Assembly: GCA_016295375.1 (NCBI GenBank)
Contig: JAEDLI010000053.1
Coordinates: forward strand, 1 to 16,070
Reading direction: 5' to 3'
DNA length: 16,070 nucleotides
From: Fibrobacter sp.
GTDB taxonomy: Bacteria > Fibrobacterota > Fibrobacteria > Fibrobacterales > Fibrobacteraceae
Part shown: one piece after another, positions 6,155 through 13,373 of the stretch
Numbering within the stretch: position 1 is the first letter of the stretch
How the letters are laid out: each line of letters begins with the position of its first letter
The notes under the pieces: generated by a model
What the model saw: the letters and a program-made list of their open reading frames with translations, nothing else
Database searches by the model: none
What the model was told of the DNA's origin: nothing
Program-made: the position numbers and the translations under genes

Positions 6155-7597
6155 CTACCGCCCTACCAGGACTTCGCAAAGCAGGGTTTCGCTTTCAGAA
6201 ATCTTCATGAGACGCTTGAGTTCGTCTTCGTAGAAGAAGGTCTCCCGACGGGCATACTTGCCGAGACTCCGTGCAGACTCGCGAAGCATCTCGGCCACAT
6301 AGCCCGCATTCATGTTCAGGCAGCGGTAGCCGCGGTCCCCCATGATATTACAGGCGTCTTTCAGGTCCACCGTAAAGAATACCGCGAAGGCCGCATCTTT
6401 TGGACTTTCCCCGTCCAGGTGCGCTTGCAAGAAGCCGTCCCGATCCAAGTTCCCGGCATGCAGGTACAGGGATTTTTTCGAAGGCTGGTAACGGTAAATT
6501 CCCTGATAGACCAGGGACACGTCAAAGCAAGCCACCCAGATTTTCAGGAGTCCCGCCCCGAAGGCATTCAGGGTGCAGATTTCCATCCAGCGGAGCAGCG
6601 TAGAAAAATCGTCCAGGGAGGCGGTCCAGGGTTTGAAGGGTCTGTGTTCCAGAGCCCCCGGCCCCAAGAAGTCGTATTCCCTGAAGAAAAATTCGTTGGG
6701 GTATTTTTGCGGAGTCAGAGGAAATTCGTCCCCTTCGAATGCCTGGTTCTGGACCCTGAAAACCTTGACGCACTTGGACAGGTCCGTAATGCTTTCCGCC
6801 TTGTTCTGCAAAAGGAAACGGGCCCGCACCCTGGGGTTCAGGGCGGCATTTTCTTGCATGGGGAGTTCTCCCCTGCTGGAATAGGCGAACTGCGAGGCCA
6901 GTTCGTACTTCTTAAGAGCCTTGGGAATTATAGCCACCGCCGCCATAGGGATTTCACTCACCCCCAAATCCAAGGCGTAGGCTACTTCTGCATCCACAAA
7001 GCTCCCGAGAGGAATACCCATAGCTCCTGCAGAACGGGCCGAAATGGAGGCCAGCCCCACGTAGGAGCCTACGTCCAGCTCCAGCTCGTGGTAGGCGGCT
7101 TCCTTGAACCGCCAGACAGCACGGTCAAGCAACGCCGTAAAGAACAGCGTAATGGGAGCTTCTTCGATAAAGTTTCCGTCGGCAAAGGCCTTGACCAAAG
7201 CCTCCAGGCGGGTCTTTTTCAGCTTGGCATTTTCCCAGGGGTAGGCCACCAGTTCATGGGTCTCGTAATCGAACTTGTAAAGGTCGTCAGGAACGCTCTG
7301 CCCCTTTATGTAGGCGTAAACGCCTACCGAGTGCAGGCCATCGGCAGAAACGTCGTTCTGCAGCTGGGCAAAGAGGCGGTTCAGCAAGGTGGAAGATGAC
7401 TGGGTTATCTCGAACAGGTCTTCCGAGGCGGCCTTTTTCCGTTGGCCCACCTTGACCCCGTTGGTGGCATAGCGCTTGCCTGCCGCATAGGGGTTCGAAA
7501 CATTTCCGGAATTTTCCCAATGGAGGGTAACGGGGTCGCCGGACACCTGCCGCCCATACTTGATGGACTCGTGATATGTTTCGGAGAAATAGGCCAC
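6155..7597 (-). CDS. SagB/ThcOx-like flavin oxidoreductase with two nitroreductase-fold domains
   Basis: The product is 480 residues and has no signal peptide. The N-terminus (YHESIKYGRQ, then LHWEN and KRYATNGVKV) resembles the opening of SagB/McbC-like FMN dehydrogenases, which read roughly YHexTK, LDWxxxP, KxYP. About residues 85-225 look like one nitroreductase-fold domain (FFTALLDRAVWRFKEAAYHE, DVGSYVGLASISARSAGAMG, IPMAAVAI). About 320-480 look like a second (FAVFFTVDLKDACNIMGDRG, YRCLNMNAGYVAEMLRESAR, ending LLCEVLVG). In RiPP pathways such enzymes oxidise azolines to azoles, but no cyclodehydratase or precursor peptide lies nearby, so the substrate is unknown. The start is GTG at 7597: an in-frame TGA lies upstream, no ATG lies between, and the first following ATG is far inside the protein. 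The gene stands alone and is convergent with lrgAB. Confidence 0.65.
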   Translation of the reverse strand: MAYFSETYHESIKYGRQVSGDPVTLHWENSGNVSNPYAAGKRYATNGVKVGQRKKAASEDLFEITQSSSTLLNRLFAQLQNDVSADGLHSVGVYAYIKGQSVPDDLYKFDYETHELVAYPWENAKLKKTRLEALVKAFADGNFIEEAPITLFFTALLDRAVWRFKEAAYHELELDVGSYVGLASISARSAGAMGIPLGSFVDAEVAYALDLGVSEIPMAAVAIIPKALKKYELASQFAYSSRGELPMQENAALNPRVRARFLLQNKAESITDLSKCVKVFRVQNQAFEGDEFPLTPQKYPNEFFFREYDFLGPGALEHRPFKPWTASLDDFSTLLRWMEICTLNAFGAGLLKIWVACFDVSLVYQGIYRYQPSKKSLYLHAGNLDRDGFLQAHLDGESPKDAAFAVFFTVDLKDACNIMGDRGYRCLNMNAGYVAEMLRESARSLGKYARRETFFYEDELKRLMKISESETLLCEVLVGR

Positions 7598-7601
7598 AGC
7601 A

Positions 7602-7609
7602 GAAAGATA
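7602..7609 (-). promoter_or_regulatory. TAnnTTT box next to the SagB-like start
   Basis: The minus strand reads TATCTTTC, then TGCT, then GTG. It supports the GTG start if the message is leaderless; no Shine-Dalgarno is present. Confidence 0.35.
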
Positions 7610-7615
7610 GTAAAT

Positions 7616-7644
7616 GGGGGCTAGGGGATAGGGGTATGAGGTCG
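7616..7644 (+). repeat. Heptad repeat block A (GGGGnnn), possible G-quadruplex
   Basis: Units of exactly 7 bp: GGGGCTA (7617), GGGGATA (7624), GGGGTAT (7631) and a decayed GAGGTCG (7638). Three four-G runs separated by three bases, then GG, could fold into a G-quadruplex on the plus strand. It lies just upstream of the SagB-like gene on its non-coding side. Confidence 0.7.
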
Positions 7645-7663
7645 GTCGCCACAGGCTCCCTTT

Positions 7664-7691
7664 GAGTCATGAGTAATGAGTAGTGAACGAC
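7664..7691 (+). repeat. Heptad repeat block B (GAGTnnT)
   Basis: Units of exactly 7 bp: GAGTCAT (7664), GAGTAAT (7671), GAGTAGT (7678), GAACGAC (7685, decayed). Confidence 0.7.
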
Positions 7692-7704
7692 GCCTTGTTT
7701 CCTT

Positions 7705-7739
7705 CATAACTGAAAACTCATAACTGACAACTGACTACT
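7705..7739 (-). repeat. Heptad repeat block C, inverted relative to block B
   Basis: On the plus strand the 7-bp units are CATAACT (7705), GAAAACT (7712), CATAACT (7719), GACAACT (7726) and GACTACT (7733). Read on the minus strand they begin AGTAGTC and AGTTGTC, so the AGT core matches block B in the opposite orientation. B and C could pair imperfectly. No gene is visible in 7598-7831. Confidence 0.75.
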
Positions 7740-7806
7740 CCCCTTCCGTTTTCCCCCGTAAACAGAGCTTTTTTAAAAGTAAGCAAATTATAAGGGGTAC
7801 TTTATG

Positions 7807-7825
7807 TATATTGAGAACAGAGAGG
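7807..7825 (+). promoter_or_regulatory. GH5 -10-like box and ribosome binding site
   Basis: TATATTGA (7807-7814) is a candidate -10 box. GAGG at 7822-7825 lies 6 bases before the ATG at 7832 and favours this start over the in-frame TTG at 7811, which would put seven extra polar residues before the signal peptide. Confidence 0.5.
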
Positions 7826-7831
7826 ATTCTT

Positions 7832-9748
7832 ATGATTAAAAAGAAATTGCTGACTATCCCCCTGGCCTGTGCCTTTGCCCTGAGTTTTTCCGCATGCGAT
7901 GGCGACAACACCGTAAGCGTTTCGGAAAAACCGGCACCGGATTCTGAAACCCCAGTTGATTCCTCGGCAACTCCTGCCGATTCCTCTGACCCAAATGTGG
8001 CAGGGGTGAAATTTCTCGTCGACGATTTCGAGGACGGCGACAACCAAAGCCCTCTCGGTGAATACTGGTATGTCTATAATGATGCGGGAAGCGGCGCAGA
8101 ATCAACAATCGAAACCGTAACCAAGGATTCGGAAGGCCACCCCGCCCCCACTAAGAGCGACAACGGCAGCAAGTATTCTTTCAATCTCAAGTACACCCTG
8201 AAAAAAGGTGGATACGAATACGATGCCTATGTTGGATGGGGCGTCGCCATGCCACAAGGCGAGGACTATAGCAAGTACTGCGCTGTCCAATACCGCTACA
8301 AAGGCGGAAGCCACTGCATCCACATGGAAATTTCCGACATTACGGACAGCGACCACTATTCGTCATGCCCGTCAACAAGCAAGGAATGGACCACCGTTAC
8401 GGTGAAGTTTGCCGAAATGAAGCAGGAAGGCTGGGGCGCAGCAAAAGCCTTCAATGCAGCCCACATCAACAAGGTGAGTTTCCAGGCCAAAGGCCCAGAT
8501 ACCCAAGATTCCGTATTTGTTGACGACATCTACCTGATTGGCGACGGCAGCGCTCCGGACAACACAGAACCTCCGAAAGAAGAGGAGAAGAAACCCGACA
8601 TCGAGCCAAAAGACGCCGTGATTCCCAAGGTCACCCTGGGAGAACTGGATATCGACACCGACCTTCAGAAGAAAGCCATGAAGTACCTGAACAAGGGCGT
8701 GAGCTTTACCAACTGGCTTGAAGAAAACCGCAAGTTCAACGGGACTTTCAAGGTAGGCAAGGACGATATAAAAATCCTTTCGGAAAACGGTTTCAAGGCA
8801 ATCCGCCTGCCCATCGACCTGGACAAGTACACCCTCAACCGCGATGAGTTCGTGAAAGACACCTCCGGAAAGACCACCCTCAAAATCGATTCGGACACCC
8901 TGTTCACGGTGCTGGATTCCTTCGTAGAATGGACCAGGGAATACAACATGTCCCTGACCATCGATTACCACGAATACGACAACAGCTATAACGCAACATC
9001 GGCAAGCAACAAGCGTTACCAGGTTATGATGGCCGAAGTGTGGAAGGCCGTAGCAGCCCACTACGCTTCAAATGAACGCGAAGACATCTTCTACGAACTC
9101 CTGAACGAGCCCGACATGAGCAACGGCAAAGTGACCGCCGCCCAATGGACCGAAGCCGCACAGGGGATTATTGACTCCATCCGCACGGTGGACAAAAAAC
9201 ACACCCTGCTTTTCGGTGACGTGGAATGGTACTCCATCACCAAGCTGGCCGGTCGTACCCCCTTTACCGACGACAACATCGTCTATGTCATCCACTCCTA
9301 CGAACCCTTCGTGTTTACCCACCAGGGCGCAAGCTGGAGCGAAACTAAGGACCTCAAGAACATCCCCTTCCCCTACGACAAGACGAAATGGCCCGAATAC
9401 TCTTCGGAACTTGGACTCTCCAGCACCACTCCTGGCTGGGTCAAGTCCAACGTGCTGAATTACTACAAGACGGGCAACAAGGAAACCATGCTGAACACGA
9501 TTTACACCGCAAAGGCCTGGGCCGTCAAGAACAAGGTTCCGGTCATCATCAACGAGTTCGGTGCCTACAACCTGCGCTCTACTGCCCAGGACCGTCTGAA
9601 CTACCTGACCGCCATGCGCGAAATCTGCGACACCCTGCAAATACCCTGGACCCACTGGGGCTACACCGGCGGATTCGAAGTCATCAAGGGCGGCAAGCTT
9701 GTCGAAGGTCTCGACAAGGCCATGGGACTCACCAAACCCACACCGTAA
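7832..9748 (+). CDS. GH5 cellulase lipoprotein with CBM11-like module
   Basis: The product is 638 residues. The N-terminus MIKKKLLTIPLACAF ends in the lipobox FSAC (Cys22), so the enzyme is predicted to be lipid-anchored in the envelope, probably at the cell surface. A Ser/Pro/Asp linker (23-58) leads to a CBM11-like domain at about 59-235 (VKFLVDDFEDGD, GWGVAMPQ, VDDIYLIGDG), a module that binds beta-glucan chains. An acidic linker follows, then the GH5 domain from about 270 to 630: NKGVSFTNWLEE, FKAIRLPID, TIDYHEYDN, acid/base Glu426 in LLNEPDM, IHSYEPF, nucleophile Glu575 in IINEFGAY, and the active-site Trp in WTHWGYTGGF. It should hydrolyse internal beta-1,4-glucosidic bonds in cellulose or mixed glucans. 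Size and lipoprotein nature recall F. succinogenes endoglucanase 3 (cel-3), but orthology is only a guess. A terminator follows. Confidence 0.92.
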   Translation: MIKKKLLTIPLACAFALSFSACDGDNTVSVSEKPAPDSETPVDSSATPADSSDPNVAGVKFLVDDFEDGDNQSPLGEYWYVYNDAGSGAESTIETVTKDSEGHPAPTKSDNGSKYSFNLKYTLKKGGYEYDAYVGWGVAMPQGEDYSKYCAVQYRYKGGSHCIHMEISDITDSDHYSSCPSTSKEWTTVTVKFAEMKQEGWGAAKAFNAAHINKVSFQAKGPDTQDSVFVDDIYLIGDGSAPDNTEPPKEEEKKPDIEPKDAVIPKVTLGELDIDTDLQKKAMKYLNKGVSFTNWLEENRKFNGTFKVGKDDIKILSENGFKAIRLPIDLDKYTLNRDEFVKDTSGKTTLKIDSDTLFTVLDSFVEWTREYNMSLTIDYHEYDNSYNATSASNKRYQVMMAEVWKAVAAHYASNEREDIFYELLNEPDMSNGKVTAAQWTEAAQGIIDSIRTVDKKHTLLFGDVEWYSITKLAGRTPFTDDNIVYVIHSYEPFVFTHQGASWSETKDLKNIPFPYDKTKWPEYSSELGLSSTTPGWVKSNVLNYYKTGNKETMLNTIYTAKAWAVKNKVPVIINEFGAYNLRSTAQDRLNYLTAMREICDTLQIPWTHWGYTGGFEVIKGGKLVEGLDKAMGLTKPTP

Positions 9749-9800
9749 GGGCTACACGGTTTTTCAAGGGAACCGCCTTTCTCGGCAAATGTTTTACAAG

Positions 9801-9826
9801 CCACCTGAGCCATCAGGTGGTTTTCT
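9801..9826 (+). terminator. Intrinsic terminator after the GH5 gene
   Basis: CCACCTGA (9801-9808) and TCAGGTGG (9813-9820) form a perfect 8-bp stem with the loop GCCA, followed by TTTTCTT. It separates the cellulase transcript from the next gene, whose own promoter box begins about 15 bases later. Confidence 0.88.
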
Positions 9827-9832
9827 TGTCTC

Positions 9833-9848
9833 TAAATTCCTAAATTGT
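9833..9848 (+). promoter_or_regulatory. Tandem TAAATT boxes before the barrel-protease gene
   Basis: TAAATTCC (9833-9840) is followed directly by TAAATTGT (9841-9848), then ACCCG and ATG at 9854. The second box is a near match to TAnnTTTG at the same distance as before ispG. No Shine-Dalgarno is present. Confidence 0.42.
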
Positions 9849-9853
9849 ACCCG

Positions 9854-12800
9854 ATGTTTTCGGGTTTACGCACCTTGCTGTTTTTTACAGGTGCCGCACT
9901 GGCGGCCGGTTTTTACGGCAACCAGAGCCATATCGACTGGAAAACCGCAGGCACGGAACATTTCCAGTTTATCTACCCAGCCGAATACTCGGAACACGCC
10001 TCTGCGGTTGCGACCTATGCCGAGGCGGTCTATGATTCCGTAGTCAACCGCTACAACAAACCACTCCCCCGCATAAGCGCCGTGCTGAACAATGCGCTGT
10101 TCAGTAACGGGGCCGCCATTCCGGCAGAAAACTCCATCAACCTGTGGCTTACCAACTGGGATTTCAAGATCAGGAGCAGCCACGGCTGGGTCGCCGACGT
10201 GGTGACCCACGAGTTCAGCCACCTGGTGAGTATCGAAAGCGCCTCCAAGCTGCCGCCGAACCTGTACGGGTTCCAGTTCAGCTACACCGACTACTACAAC
10301 GAGCGCACCATTAGCGACTTTGCCACCATGCTTCCCTTCACCCTGCAGCCCCTGTGGTTTGCCGAGGGTACTGCCCAGTTCGAATCCAGCCGCATGGGCT
10401 TTGACGCCTGGGACACCCACCGAGACATGTTGCTCCGTACGGCAGCCCTGAACGACGATCTGATGCCGCTCACATACATGCATGAGTTTTCGGACAACTC
10501 CCTAGAGGCGGAACTTGGCCCCTACACCCAAGGCTTCAGCCTGGTGTGCTACATCGCCAAAAAGTACGGCGAAGACGCCATCCCGAAAATCTGGAAAGAA
10601 CTTTCCAAACCCTACCGGGTAACCCTTTCCGGCGCTCTGGAAAAAGTGCTGGGCGTTTCAGAAGACAATTTGTACGAGGCCTGGAAAAAGGACATCACGG
10701 AACACTACCAGGCGCAAAAGGATTCTCTCGGCCCCCTGGTGGAAGGAACCAAGATGACCGAGAACGCCTTCTGGCAGGACTTTCCCGTGGTGGCTGGCGG
10801 AAACCTCTACGGCGTTTCCAACTTCGGCGGAGCTTGGTTTGATGGGGCGGTGTTCAAGATGCCGGTTAGTGAGACGAGAGACACCGTCGCGGGAGTTGAA
10901 ATCGGAGACGTCGCCATCGAAAAGGACGCAAACGACAGCGCCGACACGAACCTCATCGACATTTCGGACTACGCCAAGTCCGGTTTCCGCGCCAAGAAGC
11001 CCTGGTTCGACAAGGGAATCGACGTTTACGAAGACAGCCTGCGTGGGCCCATCCTCGCCTACGTTTCTTTCAAGAACCGGGACCGGAATGGCCGCGCCCA
11101 CTTCGACATCGCCCTAAGCGACACCAGCAAGAACGAACATTTCTTGACCCACCTGGCCAACGCGGTGTTCCCCGCTTTCGACCCCAACGGGAAATTCCTG
11201 GTCTTTGCCCGCCGGGATGGCGAAAGCACCCGATTCATGTTGAGCAAGGTTCCTTTCAACGCTGACTTCGGCGAACTCTCTGCCGAAGACCCCGTTGACC
11301 TATACGTCCCAGACGGCAAGCTCCGCTACTTCAACATCTACAGCCCCAAAGTCAGCCCCGACGGCAAGCGGATTCTCTTCGGTTTCTTTGACGACGTGCA
11401 CCGTGGACTTGCCATCATCGACAGTGACGGAAAGAATTTCAAGACCGTTAGCGACACCCTCTTTGACGAACGGGACGGCAACTGGCTCTCCAACGAAAAG
11501 ATTGTATTCGCCAGCAACCGGAACGGCATTTTCAACCTGATAGAGAAGGACCTTGCCACCGGGGCGGAGCGGCCCCTTACCAACGTAGTGGGCGGCGCCT
11601 TCACCCCGGCCCTCGGGCACGACACGCTATACTTTACGCAATACGACCAGGACGGATTTTCCCTTTACAAACTGCCCTACCGCGATGCAGTTCCGGATAG
11701 CATAACCGTTGACAGTATCGTCGTGACCTATCGGGACTCTACCGTCACCGTGCCGGACACCCTCTGGAGCGCGTGCCCGCCCGAAGATAGCCTGTGCACG
11801 CCAGAAGCGGTCCTTGCCGAACGGGACAGCACCTTCCAGATTGAAATGCGGGACACCCTGAAGGTCAAGGTGGCGGCAAGTTCCCTGACCGGCGCTCAAA
11901 TTGCACAGTCGCCGACCGGCGCACAAGCCGCCGACTCCGCGCAAAAAGCGCCCGCCCCCATCGTGCTGCGCGGAAGCCCCCTGAGGCCCGAAAAGAAGTT
12001 CTCGCCCCTGGAGTCGCGGGAATTGGCCGGCGGCGAACAGAACTACCATCCCATCCCCTTTATACCGCTGTTCGTGCCGCTCCTGAGTTTCAACGAGAAC
12101 GCCCCGGACCTGACCGTATTCGGCGAAGGCCAACGCAAGGCTAAACTCGGGCTCCTGGCGCTCCTCAGCGACCCTCTCAAGAAAAACGTCGTGCAGCTGG
12201 GGCTGTTGCTTGAACTGGGCAAGGGCATCGACTTCATCAACGCCGACGGCCTGAATCCCGAGCAAGAAAAAGAATTCTTTGTAAGCTGGCTCAACAGGAG
12301 CACACCTCTTGACCTTGGAATCAACTACAGCTACGCCAACTACACCAGCAGGGATACCGTCCGCTACGAAGACGTGCGCGCCCACGGCGGAGACTCCCTC
12401 GGGTTCAACCACTACGCCATTTCCCAGCAGGCCGTGGCGGGCATGGCTGGCTACAGCCTGTTCAAGTCCATCGACACCTTGCAGGTGGCCCTGGGCTACG
12501 ACTGGGCGGATTTCAACCTGTACGAAGACGATTTCTCCTGGACTTACCACAAGCGGATAAGCGCCCTCGCCACCTTCGGACTGTACGGCGACCACGAAGG
12601 CGAAGACGGTTCGGGAATCAGCGGTCAGGGGAATGGCGCCGTCGTCACTTACCAGTATTCCAACAGCGACCTGTACAGGCCGGGCACCTTTGCCGAAAGT
12701 TTCTACGTCACCGAAAGCGGCTCCATCAAGCCCCGTTACAGGAATTTCAACATCCACCAGGTGGACCTGAACCTTTACGGGTCTGTCCAGAGTCCCCTCA

Positions 12801-13351
12801 CAGGCGCAAGGCTTGCCGCGGGGGGCAAGCTGGGCGGAATCTTCAACTGGAGTACCGACGCCAAGGAAGACACCCTGGATTCCTACTACTACAACGCCGT
12901 GTTCCTGGAAGGCTACCCCTACGTGCGTAGCAACGAAAGCTACACCCGCTCGGGCACCAAGACCGCCATAGCCGAAATCCACTACCTGTTCCCAATCTAC
13001 GACGACTGGCGCAAGCGCCTGTGGATTTTCAGCACAAGGGATCTCTACCTTGACGTGTTCGCCCAGGCGGGAGCCGCATGGAACGGCAAGTGGAACAATT
13101 CCGACAATTTCACCAAGCACGGATTCTGGGACCGCTCCGCAGGCTTTGGCATCCGATGGTCCAACAAACTTTTCGAAAGCATACCGGTGGACATGTCCCT
13201 TACATTCGCCCGGGCCCTGGACCGCATCGGCGAAGAAGACGGTGTTGGCTACAAGATGAGCCCCATCGACTTGCCCCTGATTCCCAAAAGGTTCGCCCCC
13301 ACCCGCATTCGCTTCAACTTGGGCATGGGCTTCCTGAACAGTTGGCAGTAA
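9854..13351 (+). CDS. Outer-membrane protein: HExxH peptidase-like domain, TolB-like propeller, C-terminal beta-barrel
   Basis: The product is 1165 residues and starts with a signal peptide (MFSGLRTLLFFTGAALAA). Residues 20-290 are a gluzincin-like metallopeptidase domain: THEFSHL places the zinc ligands at His119 and His123 with catalytic Glu120, and LWFAEGTAQF places the third ligand at Glu171, as in Peptidase_MA-like families. Residues 300-610 carry TolB/PD40-type blades (FPAFDPNGKFLVFARRDG, SPKVSPDGKRILFGFFDD, IVFASNRNGIFNLIEKDL). A Ser/Asp/Thr/Ala-rich linker (about 613-715) leads to a C-terminal region from about 743 of alternating aromatic strands (LGINYSYANYTS, QVALGYDWADFNLYED, GFGIRWSNKL) ending RFNLGMGFLNSWQ, typical of an outer-membrane barrel. 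Substrate is unknown; a surface protease or assembly factor is plausible. The start at 9854 is preferred over the in-frame TTG at 9845. The gene converges on the GH30 gene with a 22-bp gap and no terminator. Confidence 0.78.
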   Translation: MFSGLRTLLFFTGAALAAGFYGNQSHIDWKTAGTEHFQFIYPAEYSEHASAVATYAEAVYDSVVNRYNKPLPRISAVLNNALFSNGAAIPAENSINLWLTNWDFKIRSSHGWVADVVTHEFSHLVSIESASKLPPNLYGFQFSYTDYYNERTISDFATMLPFTLQPLWFAEGTAQFESSRMGFDAWDTHRDMLLRTAALNDDLMPLTYMHEFSDNSLEAELGPYTQGFSLVCYIAKKYGEDAIPKIWKELSKPYRVTLSGALEKVLGVSEDNLYEAWKKDITEHYQAQKDSLGPLVEGTKMTENAFWQDFPVVAGGNLYGVSNFGGAWFDGAVFKMPVSETRDTVAGVEIGDVAIEKDANDSADTNLIDISDYAKSGFRAKKPWFDKGIDVYEDSLRGPILAYVSFKNRDRNGRAHFDIALSDTSKNEHFLTHLANAVFPAFDPNGKFLVFARRDGESTRFMLSKVPFNADFGELSAEDPVDLYVPDGKLRYFNIYSPKVSPDGKRILFGFFDDVHRGLAIIDSDGKNFKTVSDTLFDERDGNWLSNEKIVFASNRNGIFNLIEKDLATGAERPLTNVVGGAFTPALGHDTLYFTQYDQDGFSLYKLPYRDAVPDSITVDSIVVTYRDSTVTVPDTLWSACPPEDSLCTPEAVLAERDSTFQIEMRDTLKVKVAASSLTGAQIAQSPTGAQAADSAQKAPAPIVLRGSPLRPEKKFSPLESRELAGGEQNYHPIPFIPLFVPLLSFNENAPDLTVFGEGQRKAKLGLLALLSDPLKKNVVQLGLLLELGKGIDFINADGLNPEQEKEFFVSWLNRSTPLDLGINYSYANYTSRDTVRYEDVRAHGGDSLGFNHYAISQQAVAGMAGYSLFKSIDTLQVALGYDWADFNLYEDDFSWTYHKRISALATFGLYGDHEGEDGSGISGQGNGAVVTYQYSNSDLYRPGTFAESFYVTESGSIKPRYRNFNIHQVDLNLYGSVQSPLTGARLAAGGKLGGIFNWSTDAKEDTLDSYYYNAVFLEGYPYVRSNESYTRSGTKTAIAEIHYLFPIYDDWRKRLWIFSTRDLYLDVFAQAGAAWNGKWNNSDNFTKHGFWDRSAGFGIRWSNKLFESIPVDMSLTFARALDRIGEEDGVGYKMSPIDLPLIPKRFAPTRIRFNLGMGFLNSWQ

Positions 13352-13373
13352 GCCGTAGATATTCTTTTGCTGG

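Noticed and set aside
6419..7399. Open frame of 326 codons on the plus strand inside the SagB-like gene
   Set aside because: No recognisable domain or ribosome site, and the opposite strand carries family-like motifs.
7664..7739. CRISPR array
   Set aside because: Repeat units are 7 bp with no spacers of constant length and no cas genes nearby.
7811..7831. TTG at 7811 as the start of the GH5 gene
   Set aside because: It adds seven polar residues before the signal peptide and has no ribosome site; the ATG at 7832 has GAGG at good spacing.
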